Shown here in pieces: positions 22,144 through 31,888 of a stretch of DNA of 64,000 nucleotides. Below the pieces are notes generated by a model, which worked only from the letters and a program-made list of their open reading frames with translations, was not told the origin of the DNA and did not search any database. The stretch is from Capsicum annuum (taxonomy: Eukaryota > Streptophyta > Magnoliopsida > Solanales > Solanaceae). The DNA lies in the NCBI RefSeq assembly GCF_002878395.1, contig NC_061115.1, forward strand, positions 211,646,016-211,710,015, read 5' to 3'. Made by a program: the position numbers and the translations under genes. Positions within the stretch are counted from its first letter, which is position 1. The number at the start of each line of letters is the position of its first letter.

Positions 22144-22779
22144 GATCCTACATGGAGGGGCCGATTTGAGTACACCAAGGAGCAATCCCGCGTGTGGAAG
22201 ATTGTTTGGAGCATTGAAGATTGAGGACTCATGGTTTTGGGCCCTTCATTAAGGGTATTTTCGTCGCCTAGCCTTATCCAAGTAACACTCTATGGCCACC
22301 CCACCTCATTAAGGGTATTGGAGTCATTTTGTCTTCCATTATGCAATAAGGCTATATAAAGTCTCTTTTAGGTCTTTTCACTTTAGTTTTGAATGATAAA
22401 TGTGAAAATCCTCTCTCGTAAGAGTAGACCACCTTAGTGTAGTCTTAGTTAGGACTTGGAAAAGTCATCCTTAGTATAGGGCTTGGAAAATCCAATATTG
22501 ACCTTTGCTTGAAAACGGTGGATCTTGAGGTGAATTGATTCCCTTGGCGGTCACCATAAGAGTGTGGTTTGGATTATTATATTTATTAGGGGTTAGTGTT
22601 GAAATACACTTGGTTCTTAATCTTGTAATAATCTTGGTCTCATTATCTATCTTTATTTTCTATGCAATTTCTCTTGGGTTTGTGTTGAATCCGTGTCTTG
22701 TTTCATCTTGTGTCATTGTTATCATCTTCATCTCCTTTCTTTAGTTATATTTTCGGTTTCTAGCTTTGTTTTCCGTATC
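22144..22779 (+). repeat. LTR-like segment of the 20559-22779 remnant
   Basis: Non-coding. It contains CATTAAGGGTATTTTCG at 22240-22265 and again CATTAAGGGTATTGGAGTC at 22307-22325, then a clear TATA box (GCTATATAAAG, 22351-22361). After this come stretches comparable to the R/U5 of the G1 LTR (TCTCTCGTAAGAGTAGACCACC near 22412 against CTCTCAAGATAGAGTAGACCACC near 1370). Confidence 0.55.
22353..22360 (+). promoter_or_regulatory. TATA box of an LTR promoter
   Basis: TATATAAA in the LTR-like segment, about 30 bp before the probable R start. It corresponds by position to the weaker CTATTTAAAG in the G1 LTRs. Confidence 0.5.
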
Positions 22780-23468
22780 ACTAATAGCACAGCTTTTAGA
22801 ACTAAATGTTATGGCTCACTAGATTTACAAGTATGATTTGTTTCCCATGATTATTATTTTTAGTATTTCAGATTTTGCTACTTATGTGAGTCATTTACAT
22901 TTGTCATGCATTATTTTACAAATTATGATGATAATATGATGTTTTACTTATGCATTTCACCCCCATATACTCAGTACATCCTCAAATTACTGATCCACAT
23001 ATATGTCTATGTGCTACATTGTCTCATAATGTAGGTATCAGTTCAGTTGTAGCACGCATACCATATTCAGACAGCATTGAGATTCCAGCCAGTAGATGAT
23101 GAGATCTCCTATTTTGGGGACTTAAGTTAGATGCTATTTATGTATTTTATTCTCTCATGTATTGATTAGTGATAGTTGGAGTTGCGTTCAATCTATCTAT
23201 AGTCAGTATAGCAGAGGCTTCACAGATATCAGTTACAGTCAGTTATGTATTTTCAGTCCCTCTTTCACACTTTATCAGAATGTAAAAGTTATATTAGTAT
23301 TGTATTTTCTCAAATTCCGCCATTATTATGTTTCCACACTGTAAACTTAGTCATTTTATACATATTATTCAGCTGCTTATGAGTTATGCCAGTAGAAGGG
23401 TTGGCTTGGGATCACTTGTGGTCCTAAGCACCGTGTGATATCTCGGGACAGATTTTCGGGGCGTTACA
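22780..23468 (+). repeat. Truncated 3' part of a Tekay/Del-type LTR
   Basis: Ends CACCGTGTGATATCTCGGG...GGGGCGTTACA, the same ending style as the G2 LTR (16040-16075). The 5' half is missing; no internal region or partner LTR is next to it. The left border is approximate. Confidence 0.55.
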
Positions 23469-24150
23469 GATTATAGGGTGTGTTGAATAAATTTGCAAAT
23501 CATTTTATTTTACCTCACTCTAATAATTAATTTGTGATTTTAATATATAATCTAGGGTTAAAAAGCAGTCCAACAACAGTAGAGAAAACTAGTGGGAGTA
23601 GTAAGTCATATTGAAAATGCATGGTTCCGTATTGACTAAAGTAAAATAGACATGTGACGAAATCCTCAATCATCCAAGTTGAGTAAATTAATATCGTATG
23701 AAACAATGACCGAAGAAATCTAAAGGAAGAAATTATATTTACTCAATGTCAACCAACTAGGAAAAAAAACCTAACCCGACACAAACCTTTTTTAAAAAAA
23801 AATAATAATAAATTATATCTTCATGAACAAGTTCATAATTATTATTATTATTAAGAACAAAACGGATAGAAAACTTTACCATGCACAATTCTATTTCAAC
23901 ATAAATATTTAATAATATGACAAAATCCAACTAAATTTAATTCTACAATCTTCTGTTGTTTGTGTGGTTGTGCCCCCTTTTTTTTTCACAGTGAACTTTG
24001 GTGCCTTATTCCACAAAATGAAATATTATTATTCTTTGTTGAATGGTAAATTGAACAACATCCATAAGAAACAAAATAAAATTCTACTTTACTAAGGAAG
24101 TCCCACGTCTAAGAGCCTAACCCAACACCCCAATCCAACTTTAAATGATT
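23469..24150. other. AT-rich sequence without recognised content
   Basis: No gene, LTR or inverted repeat was recognised. A/T runs occur at 23790-23870. It separates the LTR fragment from the oleosin relic. Confidence 0.5.
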
Positions 24151-24422
24151 TTATGAAAATATATGCATATCACAGCAAAACCCGATAGCAACCAACAAGC
24201 CACCAAGTATCATGAAAATGGTAATGGCAGCAGGCACAAGAACTAGACTAAAAATGACCAACAAAGGTGTAGCAACAACAAGCCGAATAACAGTTGCAGC
24301 CAGTGTTAAACCAGACAACACCATCAATGACCCACCCACCGTCACAACAGTAGTAGTTTAGCTACTTGACGTGACAACTGCTTGTGCCCCTCATGTCTTG
24401 CTGCTGGTTGAATCTGAGCCAT
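24151..24422 (-). pseudogene. Oleosin gene fragment, frameshifted
   Basis: Oleosins coat seed oil bodies; a long hydrophobic hairpin with a proline knot enters the lipid. An ATG at 24422-24420 opens MAQIQPAARHEGHKQLSRQV and runs into a stop near 24339. In another frame the hairpin follows without a break: [20 protein letters not shown], then [17 protein letters not shown], then a stop at 24151-24153. The proline knot (P-x5-SP-x3-P in the family) keeps the first and last Pro, but the middle SP is SL. Family members continue with the second hairpin arm and a C-terminal amphipathic part of tens of residues; here only about 12 unrelated residues follow. So it is a 5' fragment with a frameshift and truncation. 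The family call is firm. Confidence 0.75.
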
Positions 24423-24913
24423 CTTACAAAACTTTTGTTGATAAGAAAATGCAAACTCATTATAAGATTTCATATGAGTAATCATGTGTACCTACTATAT
24501 AATACACGAAATCATATAAATAACATTGTTCATGTTTTGATTCAAAAGAAAACTTATAAAAAAAAGGTACGGATTCGATAAGAACTTGTATGATGAAATT
24601 AAGTGAGTAAAGACGCAAAACGCCGTCACCAAAGCTTCGAACGAAACTCCAAACTCAAAATCTTAACTTTTGTCTCTTTTTCCTAAATCAACTACGTCTG
24701 TTTCTTCTTCTCGTTGCTTTGTTGTTTTCGTTTTCACTTTGTTTCTTTTGTTTTCTCACATTGTTTCTTTCTGTTTTCTCCCTTTTCTCCCCCTAATCTC
24801 AAGTTTTTTCTCCTTTTCCCTTTGATTGTCTCCCCTTTTCTTCTCCAAGAGTTTTATTTTTTGTTGTTTTTCCCGTGTTGTTTTCTGTCTATCTTTTGCA
24901 ATGTACGTTCAAT
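24423..24913. other. Non-coding, pyrimidine-rich stretch
   Basis: 24423-24600 would be the upstream region of the oleosin relic. 24655-24900 is strongly T/C-rich (TTTCTT, CTTTTC runs). An open frame at 24714-24941 is a product of that low complexity and is not proposed as a gene. Confidence 0.5.
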
Positions 24914-25438
24914 TTCAGGGGTTGAGGGAGTTACCCCTTAAAAAGAGAAAAATTGGCAAGACTATCCACTTCCAAAACTATTTTGCCATTACTCACTAAA
25001 GTTATTTTTGATTTAATTTTTAGGGTATGGTATAAAAACTTGGAAAAAGTTTTAAAAAGTGGGGTCCACAGGTGGACCAAGGGACCATCTCATCATTTTT
25101 AGAACTTTGCAAATTTAATATACTACACTAACTCCCTACACTTATTCCAATATCCAAAAAGAAATCTTCTCTCTCTCCTCTTCAATTCTCTCAACTCCCG
25201 CTTAAGAAACCTTCATCCCAAAATTGTCATTTTCGTTTCTTCTTTTTCTCCAGCAGCTAAGGGATCGTTATTGCATCGTATGGTTAGTTAAAATCAAGTT
25301 GCGATAATTTTTAGATCCATTTAAACGAGTTTCTTTGCTAATCGATTCGTAGTGATGTAGGAAATTTAAATTTTTTTCGAATTTGGTTGATTAAGGGGTT
25401 TGGTTGATTCAGGGGTTGAGGGAATTACCCCTTAAAAA
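24914..25438 (+). repeat. 31-bp direct repeats (24914-24944, 25408-25438) flanking 463 bp
   Basis: Both copies read TTCAGGGGTTGAGGGA, then G or A, then TTACCCCTTAAAAA: 31 bp with one mismatch. Each contains a small hairpin (AGGGGT...ACCCCT). The segment between has T/C-rich sequence like a plant 5' leader (25140-25260) but no open frame of note. It may be a local duplication or an insertion with unusual ends. Confidence 0.6.
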
Positions 25439-25520
25439 TGGGAAGAGGAGGCAGTTGAGAGAGAATTATCAGGGGTAGGAGGTTGGACAGTTGTATTAGA
25501 ATAATGTCTTCTTTTTAATT

Positions 25521-25524
<4 letters not shown>

Positions 25525-25571
<47 letters not shown>
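25525..25571. repeat. (TA)n microsatellite
   Basis: An almost pure run of about 23 TA units, followed by AT-rich sequence. Confidence 0.95.
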
Positions 25572-25573
<2 letters not shown>

Positions 25574-26244
25574 AAATAATATTAAATAATTAATTTTTAT
25601 ATTTAACAAAATACAATCAAAGTTTACAAATAGCCAAAAATAAATATAATTAAGGTAATACTTAAACTGTTAGCTTATTTATTAAAATAAAAAGAGAAAT
25701 ATATTTTTTTTAAAAAAATCTTCTCTCTTTTTTTTCGTATTATTTAAAAGAAATAAAAATATCCAAAAAACATAACTTAATTATTTTTTTATTTTTAACT
25801 AAAACTTATAATAAAATGAAATAAGAACTAAAATAAATATCAGACAAAAATATAAATATTTAATACCGATAAATAGGTTAAAATTTGGGGAGGGTCAAAA
25901 ATCATGTGTTTACAAATATTTTGATTTGTTTACTATGCTTGTTTATTTCTTATTCCCACATTTGAAGAAGTATTCTAGATATCGTCTTTATCCATGAATT
26001 TATGTTACTTTCTTGCATTTTATTATATTTTTATTATGATTTAGATCAGTCGGTCAATGTTGTTTGTTGAGTATTCATTGATCTGGTATTCATGCTATTG
26101 TTCTGCATCTTCTTTAGATGCAGATTTGAGTTCAAATAATCTTTACTCACATTTTTATCCAGATTGCTTTTAGAATTTGAAGATAGAGTCTTCTTATCCT
26201 ATTTTATGACAATATTTACTTTCGAGACTAGTTGTATGTTTTAT
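25572..26244. other. AT-rich sequence without recognised content
   Basis: No gene or clear repeat was seen. The part after about 25920 may belong to the LTR-derived repeat D, but no partner for it is in the window. Confidence 0.4.
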
Positions 26245-27764
26245 ACTATTTAGTACTCTTATTTTCATAGAGTGGCTCTTGTACCGACCTTACTATGTCA
26301 CGGGATATTATTTTATTCTCTCTCTCATTTGATATTTGTATTGTTATACTTGTACGTCTACTGCTTACAATCTTGTTGTATGCTTATCATCGATATTTCT
26401 TATACTTTCCTCCAATTAGCCCATTACTTAACCATTACTTGATGTTTTGAGTTATAGTTTGACTTACTTACTAGTGGGTTAAAGTAGGTTTCATCGCGAC
26501 TCCCAGAATTAGATCGTGACACTTATACTTGAATTGGATTAATTATTATCTTGCACTAATTGGTTGTGAGCATACCATTCTCATTTCATACTTACACACT
26601 AATGATATACTAGTACCATTGATTTTTTAAAAGAAAATGAGACAACTTATCAAATTTTTGGTCCGTGAACACTAGCCGATGAGGTGAATTGAGTTATTAT
26701 AATGTATACGAATTAGGAAACTCCCATGGATATCATCTTAAAGCATTGAGGCTCAGAAGATGTAAGAGAAAAGCCATGTGATGGCTTTCATTCATCATCA
26801 TCACGTCATCCGGCACTGCATTACATTGTTGTATTTTTCTTATGTGTTTGTTGTCGTGTAATTAGTTTTTCTTAGTTATATTTTGTGTGTAGTTTCCTTT
26901 ATTGTATCTATACTTAGATCTATTAGTGGAGACGGTGTGAACTATCATTTAGAAACTTTTCTGTTTGTAGGTAACGCACTGATAGTATCTTTTACTTGTA
27001 TTATGTTCTAATTACTCGATCAGACGACCTATAATATCTACTGAGTACAAGTGGCTCGTACTTACTCCTATTGTGCCATTTCGATGCAGATTCTAGTTCG
27101 AGTAAGAGTTGCGGTAGTTATTTGGACAGTGGTAGTTGATTTTTGGAGTACCTGATGAGCTCCTCGTTTGGAGCCTTGTCCCAGTCTCTATCAATCTTTT
27201 ATGTCTTTACTTGTATTCAGAGATAGAGATATATTTTCAAATTTTGAATTGTTTTGGGTTCTTTTATACTTATGATACCGAGTTTTGAAATTTGATTGTA
27301 TTTTTATTTATACTTTGGATTATGATTACTATGGCCTGACTTTGTTCTTGAAATCTTATATCATTTTACTTCTTCTTTCCTCATATTTCCTATCTGTTAT
27401 GGGTTTTTGGCTCATCTATTAAGACGGAAACGGAGTAGCCACCATTATGACTTAAACTTTTGGATCGACACAGTTCTCAGTGAAATACGCCATAGATTGT
27501 GTTGACATCTCATACAACGAACTGTTCAAAGTATTTATTAAGGGTTTCAAAAGTGGAACAGGGCAAACCAATTATTCAAAATGTTGTTGCATTAGCATGT
27601 TTATCAATCACGGATGCGCAACATAAAGAGTATGACTTCCTAGACAAGGTTGATGTTCCGCTCTAACCGAAAGGGCATAAAAATGCTAGCTAGGACAAAT
27701 AATATCTTTTAAGAATTTAATCAAAACCTGCCTCATGACAACATTTAACTCATTTTGTACTGAG
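26245..27764 (+). repeat. Composite repeat copy D (paralogue of copy C)
   Basis: Aligns with 18555-20394. It has the same two LTR-end-like pieces (near 26522, ATCGTGACA; near 27450, CATTATGACTTAAAC), the CTACTGAGTACAAGTGGC motif near 27028, and the same 285-bp tail of unknown origin. It has no MITE, giving an empty site for it near 27570. It joins B3-like sequence at about 27765, the same junction as in copy C. Confidence 0.7.
27480..27764 (+). other. Unidentified segment shared by copies C and D, partly open
   Basis: In D one frame is open up to TAA near 27665 and reads ...SKVEQGKPIIQNVVALACLS, then ITDAQHKEYDFLDKVDVPL. It looks like a coding exon rather than LTR sequence, but I do not recognise it. 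In C the same segment (about 19780-20394) is split by the MITE. It may be a piece of a host gene carried along with the repeat. Confidence 0.35.
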
Positions 27765-28560
27765 CAATGAGTCACTATCCTTGGGGAGTCGCTAATTTTG
27801 CTTGCTTCTTCTTCCACTTTTGGTGGGCTGAAATTGTACGTGAAAGTTTTATTAATAACCCAATAATGATAATAATATTAATTAAAAAAAGTGTAAATGT
27901 GCTTGATGAATTTTTACTATGTTGCGTCAAAGTAGATAATAATTTATTGTTAGGGATTTTTTGGTATTGAATTTAAAAACTAATATGACACTATAGATTA
28001 TTTTCATAATGAAGCTTGGTTTTCCATCTACACCGAGTATAGAATCAGTACATAGTACATAATTAAGGTCATTTATGATTCTACCTTTGTGTAAATTGTA
28101 AAAAAAAAAAAGGCATTATTAGAAATTAATTTAATGTATTCTCTATATGTGATTAATCACATTTTAAAATTTTATGGTCACTTTTCTAGTTTCGCACTAA
28201 TGTACTCCAGTTCTTGAAATGACTATCCTGATGGGTTATATGCTATTGACTATGTATTTATTACAAAATAATTATTTATTTAATTAAATAAAATTAAATG
28301 ATCTTATATTATTTTTTTTCTCCATTTACTTATATAAATAATAATTTAGTGTATAGAGTTTTAGATTGATTGAATCATTGACTTTTATAACAATTTTGTT
28401 CTCAAAATAAGATGAAAATTGGACAAGTTATTAGTATGATTTTTACACAAGATTAAATATAATTTATCTTGATTATGAGGACATTTATATTTTAATTTTT
28501 TGTTCTAGTGCATTTTGAATGTATTGAATATAATTAAGTAGAGATAGATGTTTTAGGCTG
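27765..28560 (-). pseudogene. B3-gene 5' end and upstream region, truncated copy (D)
   Basis: Aligns in the same orientation with 31716-32518 and then, past the solo LTR, with 35617-35660 (GATAGATGTTTTAG). It thus covers about the first 30 codons, the start region and about 0.7 kb of upstream DNA. The start codon is lost (TTATTAAT against TTCTTCAT on the plus strand). It acts as an empty site for the solo LTR 32519-35616. It cannot encode the protein. Confidence 0.65.
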
Positions 28561-29087
28561 ACAAGCAAAAAATCTATATTCTCTCAATTGCTACAAGTAT
28601 ACTTATATTCTCAATCTTGATCACATATCATTGTCATAAATTTGAAATTATGAAGATTTATCTAGATCTTACAAATCGTTATAATTTTATCTTATAACAG
28701 AGTCAAAACATGAATAATGACACTGAATATTCTACTTCTGCAAATCATACACATTATTCATTGGTCATATTTTTTATAATAGTGACTTGGCGATGTCATC
28801 AAAATTCTTCCAAAGTGTAATTTTCTTTGAGATTTTGGTCTTGTAAGCCTCAATATTTTGTGTTGTTTCTATATGTTTCTAACAATCCTTCGGCTGGTTT
28901 TCTATTTTTTTTAAGAATAAACAATAATTATCTAACCCAAAAGCTTCATATTAATGATTATTATTGGTTTTTCAACTCACCGATAAAACGAACCACTAAA
29001 AATGTTATTGGGTTATTGGATTAATGATTTTTTATTGATTTTATAAAAAAAATTATTGGGTAAATTGTTCGTTTTCGGTTTTAGCTT
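28561..29087. other. AT-rich sequence without a gene
   Basis: No domain or strong repeat. 28960-29087 has several TTATTGGGTTATTGG-like phrases that lead up to the palindrome at 29088 and resemble AACCGAT-type phrases on the far side of the MULE (30630-30790). Confidence 0.4.
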
Positions 29088-29118
29088 ATTGGGTTATCGG
29101 TTTAACCGATAACCCAAT
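29088..29118. repeat. Perfect 31-bp palindrome
   Basis: Two 15-base arms, ATTGGGTTATCGGTT and AACCGATAACCCAAT, around one central T. The same AACCGAT/TTATTGG vocabulary recurs at 30630-30790, ending CCGATGAACACCCCTATTAAT. It may be the fold of a decayed MITE into which the MULE inserted. Confidence 0.85.
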
Positions 29119-29739
29119 AAGGGTACACTAAGTTATTTTTTTATTCCTATTTATGTTATATACATAAATATCTATATAACTTTATATATATGCATGCACT
29201 ACTTATTCACAATTCAGTGATTCACAAAGTATTAACCTATTTAGGGCAACAAAGGAATAATAGAGAAAATGGTCAAATACCCCCCAACTTTTACCCCAAA
29301 TCCCAACAACACAACTATACTTTAAAGACGTATATATACTCCCCAAACGCTGACGTGGCAAAAGTGTGCATTTCACTTTCTTTAAAGAGAGTGAAAACCG
29401 AATTTTTTATTAAAAATTTAATTTTAATATTTCTTTAAATAAATATATATAATTTTAATTATTATTTTTCTTTATTTATTTTCCTTCTTCTTCCTTCACA
29501 AACAATGACATCCAAGAACTCATCAATGACATTTTTCTTTCTTCCTCTCTAATTCTTCTTCTTCACAAACAATGGCACCAAGAACTCATCAATGACATTT
29601 CTTCTTCTTCTTCAACAAAACACAAAACACCATGGCTGCTCCCCACACACACACCAAATTCTAAAATTTCATAAAAAATAAATAACTAATTTCATTCCAT
29701 TTCAAGAACACACACCCCAAATGGGTCTATCTTCAATTC

Positions 29740-30090
29740 CATCAAAATGACAAAATTAACAGTTATTTCAACAATTGGTGCAATAGCTAAAATAAAATTT
29801 GGTGGTGGTGTTGCGTCGATTAGTGGTGGACAGTGGCGGCGCCGTATTCACCGGAGTTCGTCAGCGGCAACGCTGCGCTCAAATACGATTTCACGGCGAT
29901 TAGAGCATCGGTTTTGGACGATTTTTGTTGGGGTGTGCTCGCGTTGAGGTGGCGCACCTGTTGGGACTGGTCCGTGACGCCAAAAGTCACCAGAGCTCCG
30001 ACGATGGCGGCAGGCAGTGGTGGATTCGCGATTTGACGATGGTGACGACGCCAACTTGTGGATTCCTGTGCTTCCAAAAATGCTTCCAAA
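29740..30090. other. G+C-rich cargo of the MULE, possible captured gene fragment
   Basis: Within an AT-rich region this segment is G+C-rich (GTGGCGGCGCCGTATTCACC near 29832) and open in several frames on both strands (plus 29747-29947, 29833-30036; minus 29820-30089, 29848-30126). None of these products was recognised. Capture of gene pieces is well known for Pack-MULEs; which gene this came from, and on which strand, is open. Confidence 0.5.
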
Positions 30091-30132
30091 AGGAAAGAAG
30101 AATGGAAAATGGAAAGGGAAATTCAAAGAAGA

Positions 30133-30133
<1 letters not shown>

Positions 30134-30192
<59 letters not shown>
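30134..30192. repeat. (TA)n microsatellite inside the MULE
   Basis: About 29 TA units near the right arm. It creates artificial Ile-Tyr repeats in open frames, which are not genes. Confidence 0.95.
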
Positions 30193-30196
<4 letters not shown>

Positions 30197-30430
30197 GAAT
30201 AATAATTAATTTTTTATATAAAAAATAATATTACGTGGAAATTAGGTGGCATTATATGACAGGTGTGTGTTGCTCATTTTTCATTACGCATCTGAGCGTC
30301 AGCGTTTGGGGGAATATATATTTCATTTTTAAATAGTTCAGGGAGGTCATAGGACCCCTTCAAAGTATCATTGTGTAGTTGGGATTTGGGGTAAAGGTTG
30401 GGGGTATTTGACCATTTTCTCGGAATAATA

Positions 30431-31313
30431 TAAAGCTCGGATTTTGTTGTACTAGAAAGCTTGAAGCATTTAGTAGCTTCCAACAATTAGGATTTAGTTT
30501 TTTTTCCGAACTAACATTTAGTTCAAGTTTGAAGATTCTTGTAAACTAAAATGCATTGCGTAGGATTTTGGCGGTAACTAAGATTTCATTTTTTTATGTT
30601 AGTTGTTACTATTTCTATTTTATGAGTATTTTCTTATTGGTTAAACCGAAAATCGAACCGTTAAGGACTAAAAATTGATAAACCGAAATCAATAAGAAAA
30701 TATCTTATTGGTTGGTTATTGATTTTACATATTTAAAAATCAAAAATTGATAAACCAAACCAATAACACATAAAACTGAATCGAACCAACCGATGAACAC
30801 CCCTATTAATGACTAGATGATAGTGAGTCGCACGTTATATTCCAGTACAGAAAAAAATGATATTATTGCTTTGTAGCACTGACAATCACGAACATTCTTT
30901 TATATAAAAGTATAACCTTTCAATCTCCCAATTTCATTTGAAATCTAATCAAAATTCATCACGAGATTTCATTAAATGTGACCCTTATAAACTTTCATTT
31001 TTACGCTATTTCAAGATGTATATCACCTTCTATGTAACTTTTTTAACTAATAATTAATATGGTATATTTAAAATCATAAAATTCAAAATTATGTGAATAT
31101 ATTATACACATTTTTATCATAAGATTTATTATTTTATTTTTTTAAAACTTCATGTCCTCTTAAACTAAAACACAAAATAAAACGGCAAAATAAAGTGAGA
31201 TACCACAACAATAGGAAGAGAACTCCAATAATATTATTCCTTAATAGCACTATTCTTTAAAAATAAGCACAACAATATTTCAATCATTTTATCAAGATCA
31301 TCACGAGATTTTA
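30431..31313. other. AT-rich intergenic sequence 3' of the B3 gene
   Basis: Holds the AACCGA/TTATTGG-rich patch at 30630-30790 with an end-like CCGATGAACACCCCT, probably a MITE remnant. The remainder up to the B3 stop codon is AT-rich, with AATAAA-like signals on the minus strand but none I can assign firmly. Confidence 0.4.
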
Positions 31314-31808
31314 TCAAGCACAATCCTTCTTAAACAATTTGAATCTAAAATTTAAACACTTCGGATCCCAGTATAGTCCAATCACATCATTAACGACCAA
31401 ACCACATTTGCTAAACAACTCTACAGAAACAAGTGCATAGTTCTCATCATCTATCATCTCAATATAAGACCCTTCACATTTATTAGGACTGTTTTCATTA
31501 GTAACATCCCATAAATAAACAGACATCTTGTGTCCTGACGTTGCAGATTTGACAGTGTCCAAGGTCCAATAGCGAAAGACATGTTCAAAAATATCTATGA
31601 ACGACAACACCAACATCTTACCAGATTCCTCAAAATCCGTGATGACCTTTTTGATCTTCCACGGATTGTTTGGGTTTATGACTGGGGCAGGGTAGATGTC
31701 CCGTATTTCTACTAACTCACGGGTCACTACCCATGGGGTGCCACTAGCTTTGCATGCTTCTTCTTCCTCCTTTGATGGGATGAAATTGTACATGAAAGTC
31801 TTCTTCAT
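31314..31808 (-). CDS. Small B3 DNA-binding-domain protein, intact single-exon frame (164 aa)
   Basis: B3 domains are plant-specific DNA-binding folds found in transcription factors (ARF, LAV, RAV and REM groups and many small B3-only proteins); the expected place of action is the nucleus. The frame is uninterrupted from ATG at 31808 to the stop at 31314-31316. Residues about 1-45 are an acidic and basic lead with a PAPVINPNNPWKIKK motif. Residues about 48-160 fit a B3 domain: WKIKKVITDFEESGKMLVLS, HKMSVYLWDV near residue 94, then the closing GLVVNDVIGLYWDPKCLNFR, which matches the GLxxGDEIGLxWD ending of small B3-only proteins (Gly-Asp-Glu here Val-Asn-Asp). A TATA box lies about 75 bp upstream. 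Truncated paralogues of the 5' part lie at 20395 and 27765. A solo LTR sits 0.7 kb upstream. Whether it is expressed is unknown. Confidence 0.75.
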   Translation of the reverse strand: MKKTFMYNFIPSKEEEEACKASGTPWVVTRELVEIRDIYPAPVINPNNPWKIKKVITDFEESGKMLVLSFIDIFEHVFRYWTLDTVKSATSGHKMSVYLWDVTNENSPNKCEGSYIEMIDDENYALVSVELFSKCGLVVNDVIGLYWDPKCLNFRFKLFKKDCA

Positions 31809-31879
31809 CGCTCAACAAAATTAATAATATTAATAGAAAAAAAGGTGTTGGATGAATTTTTGCGCAGAAGTGGGTAAGA

Positions 31880-31888
31880 ATTTATAGG
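31880..31888 (-). promoter_or_regulatory. Putative TATA box of the B3 gene
   Basis: CCTATAAAT on the minus strand, about 75 bp upstream of the start codon. It is kept as CTATAAAT in copy C but altered in copy D. Confidence 0.45.

Larger units (their letters stand above)
20559..22779 (+). mobile_element. LTR-retroelement remnant with an unrecognised internal frame
   Basis: Begins where copy C stops. It has a stop-broken frame (20583-22143) with no recognised gag-pol domain. The frame ends in a GMDSRSNPFQGGKDD-type tail that resembles the end of CRM/Reina-group polyproteins. Then follows an LTR-like segment related to the G1 LTR: both have CATTAAGGGTA followed by GGAGTC and then a TATA motif. 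It may be a non-autonomous derivative whose gag-pol was replaced, or the 3' part of a large element. Both outer ends are uncertain. Confidence 0.5.
29263..30421. mobile_element. Mutator-like element (non-autonomous, Pack-MULE-like), 1159 bp
   Basis: The ends are inverted repeats beginning GAGAAAATGGTCAAATACCC and stay similar for well over 100 bp, including CCCCAAACGCTGACG on both sides. An exact 9-bp duplication GGAATAATA lies at 29254-29262 and 30422-30430. Long TIRs with a 9-bp TSD define Mutator-like elements. No transposase is inside, so it moved with enzyme from elsewhere. The centre (29740-30090) is much richer in G+C than its surroundings and may be captured host sequence. The identical TSD suggests a fairly recent insertion. 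Confidence 0.9.

Noticed and set aside
24714..24941. Phe/Leu-rich open frame that looks like a membrane protein
   Set aside because: It comes from a T/C-rich low-complexity stretch; no start context or domain.
29925..30209. Open frames ending in Ile-Tyr repeats
   Set aside because: They read through the (TA)n run inside the MULE; no conserved product.
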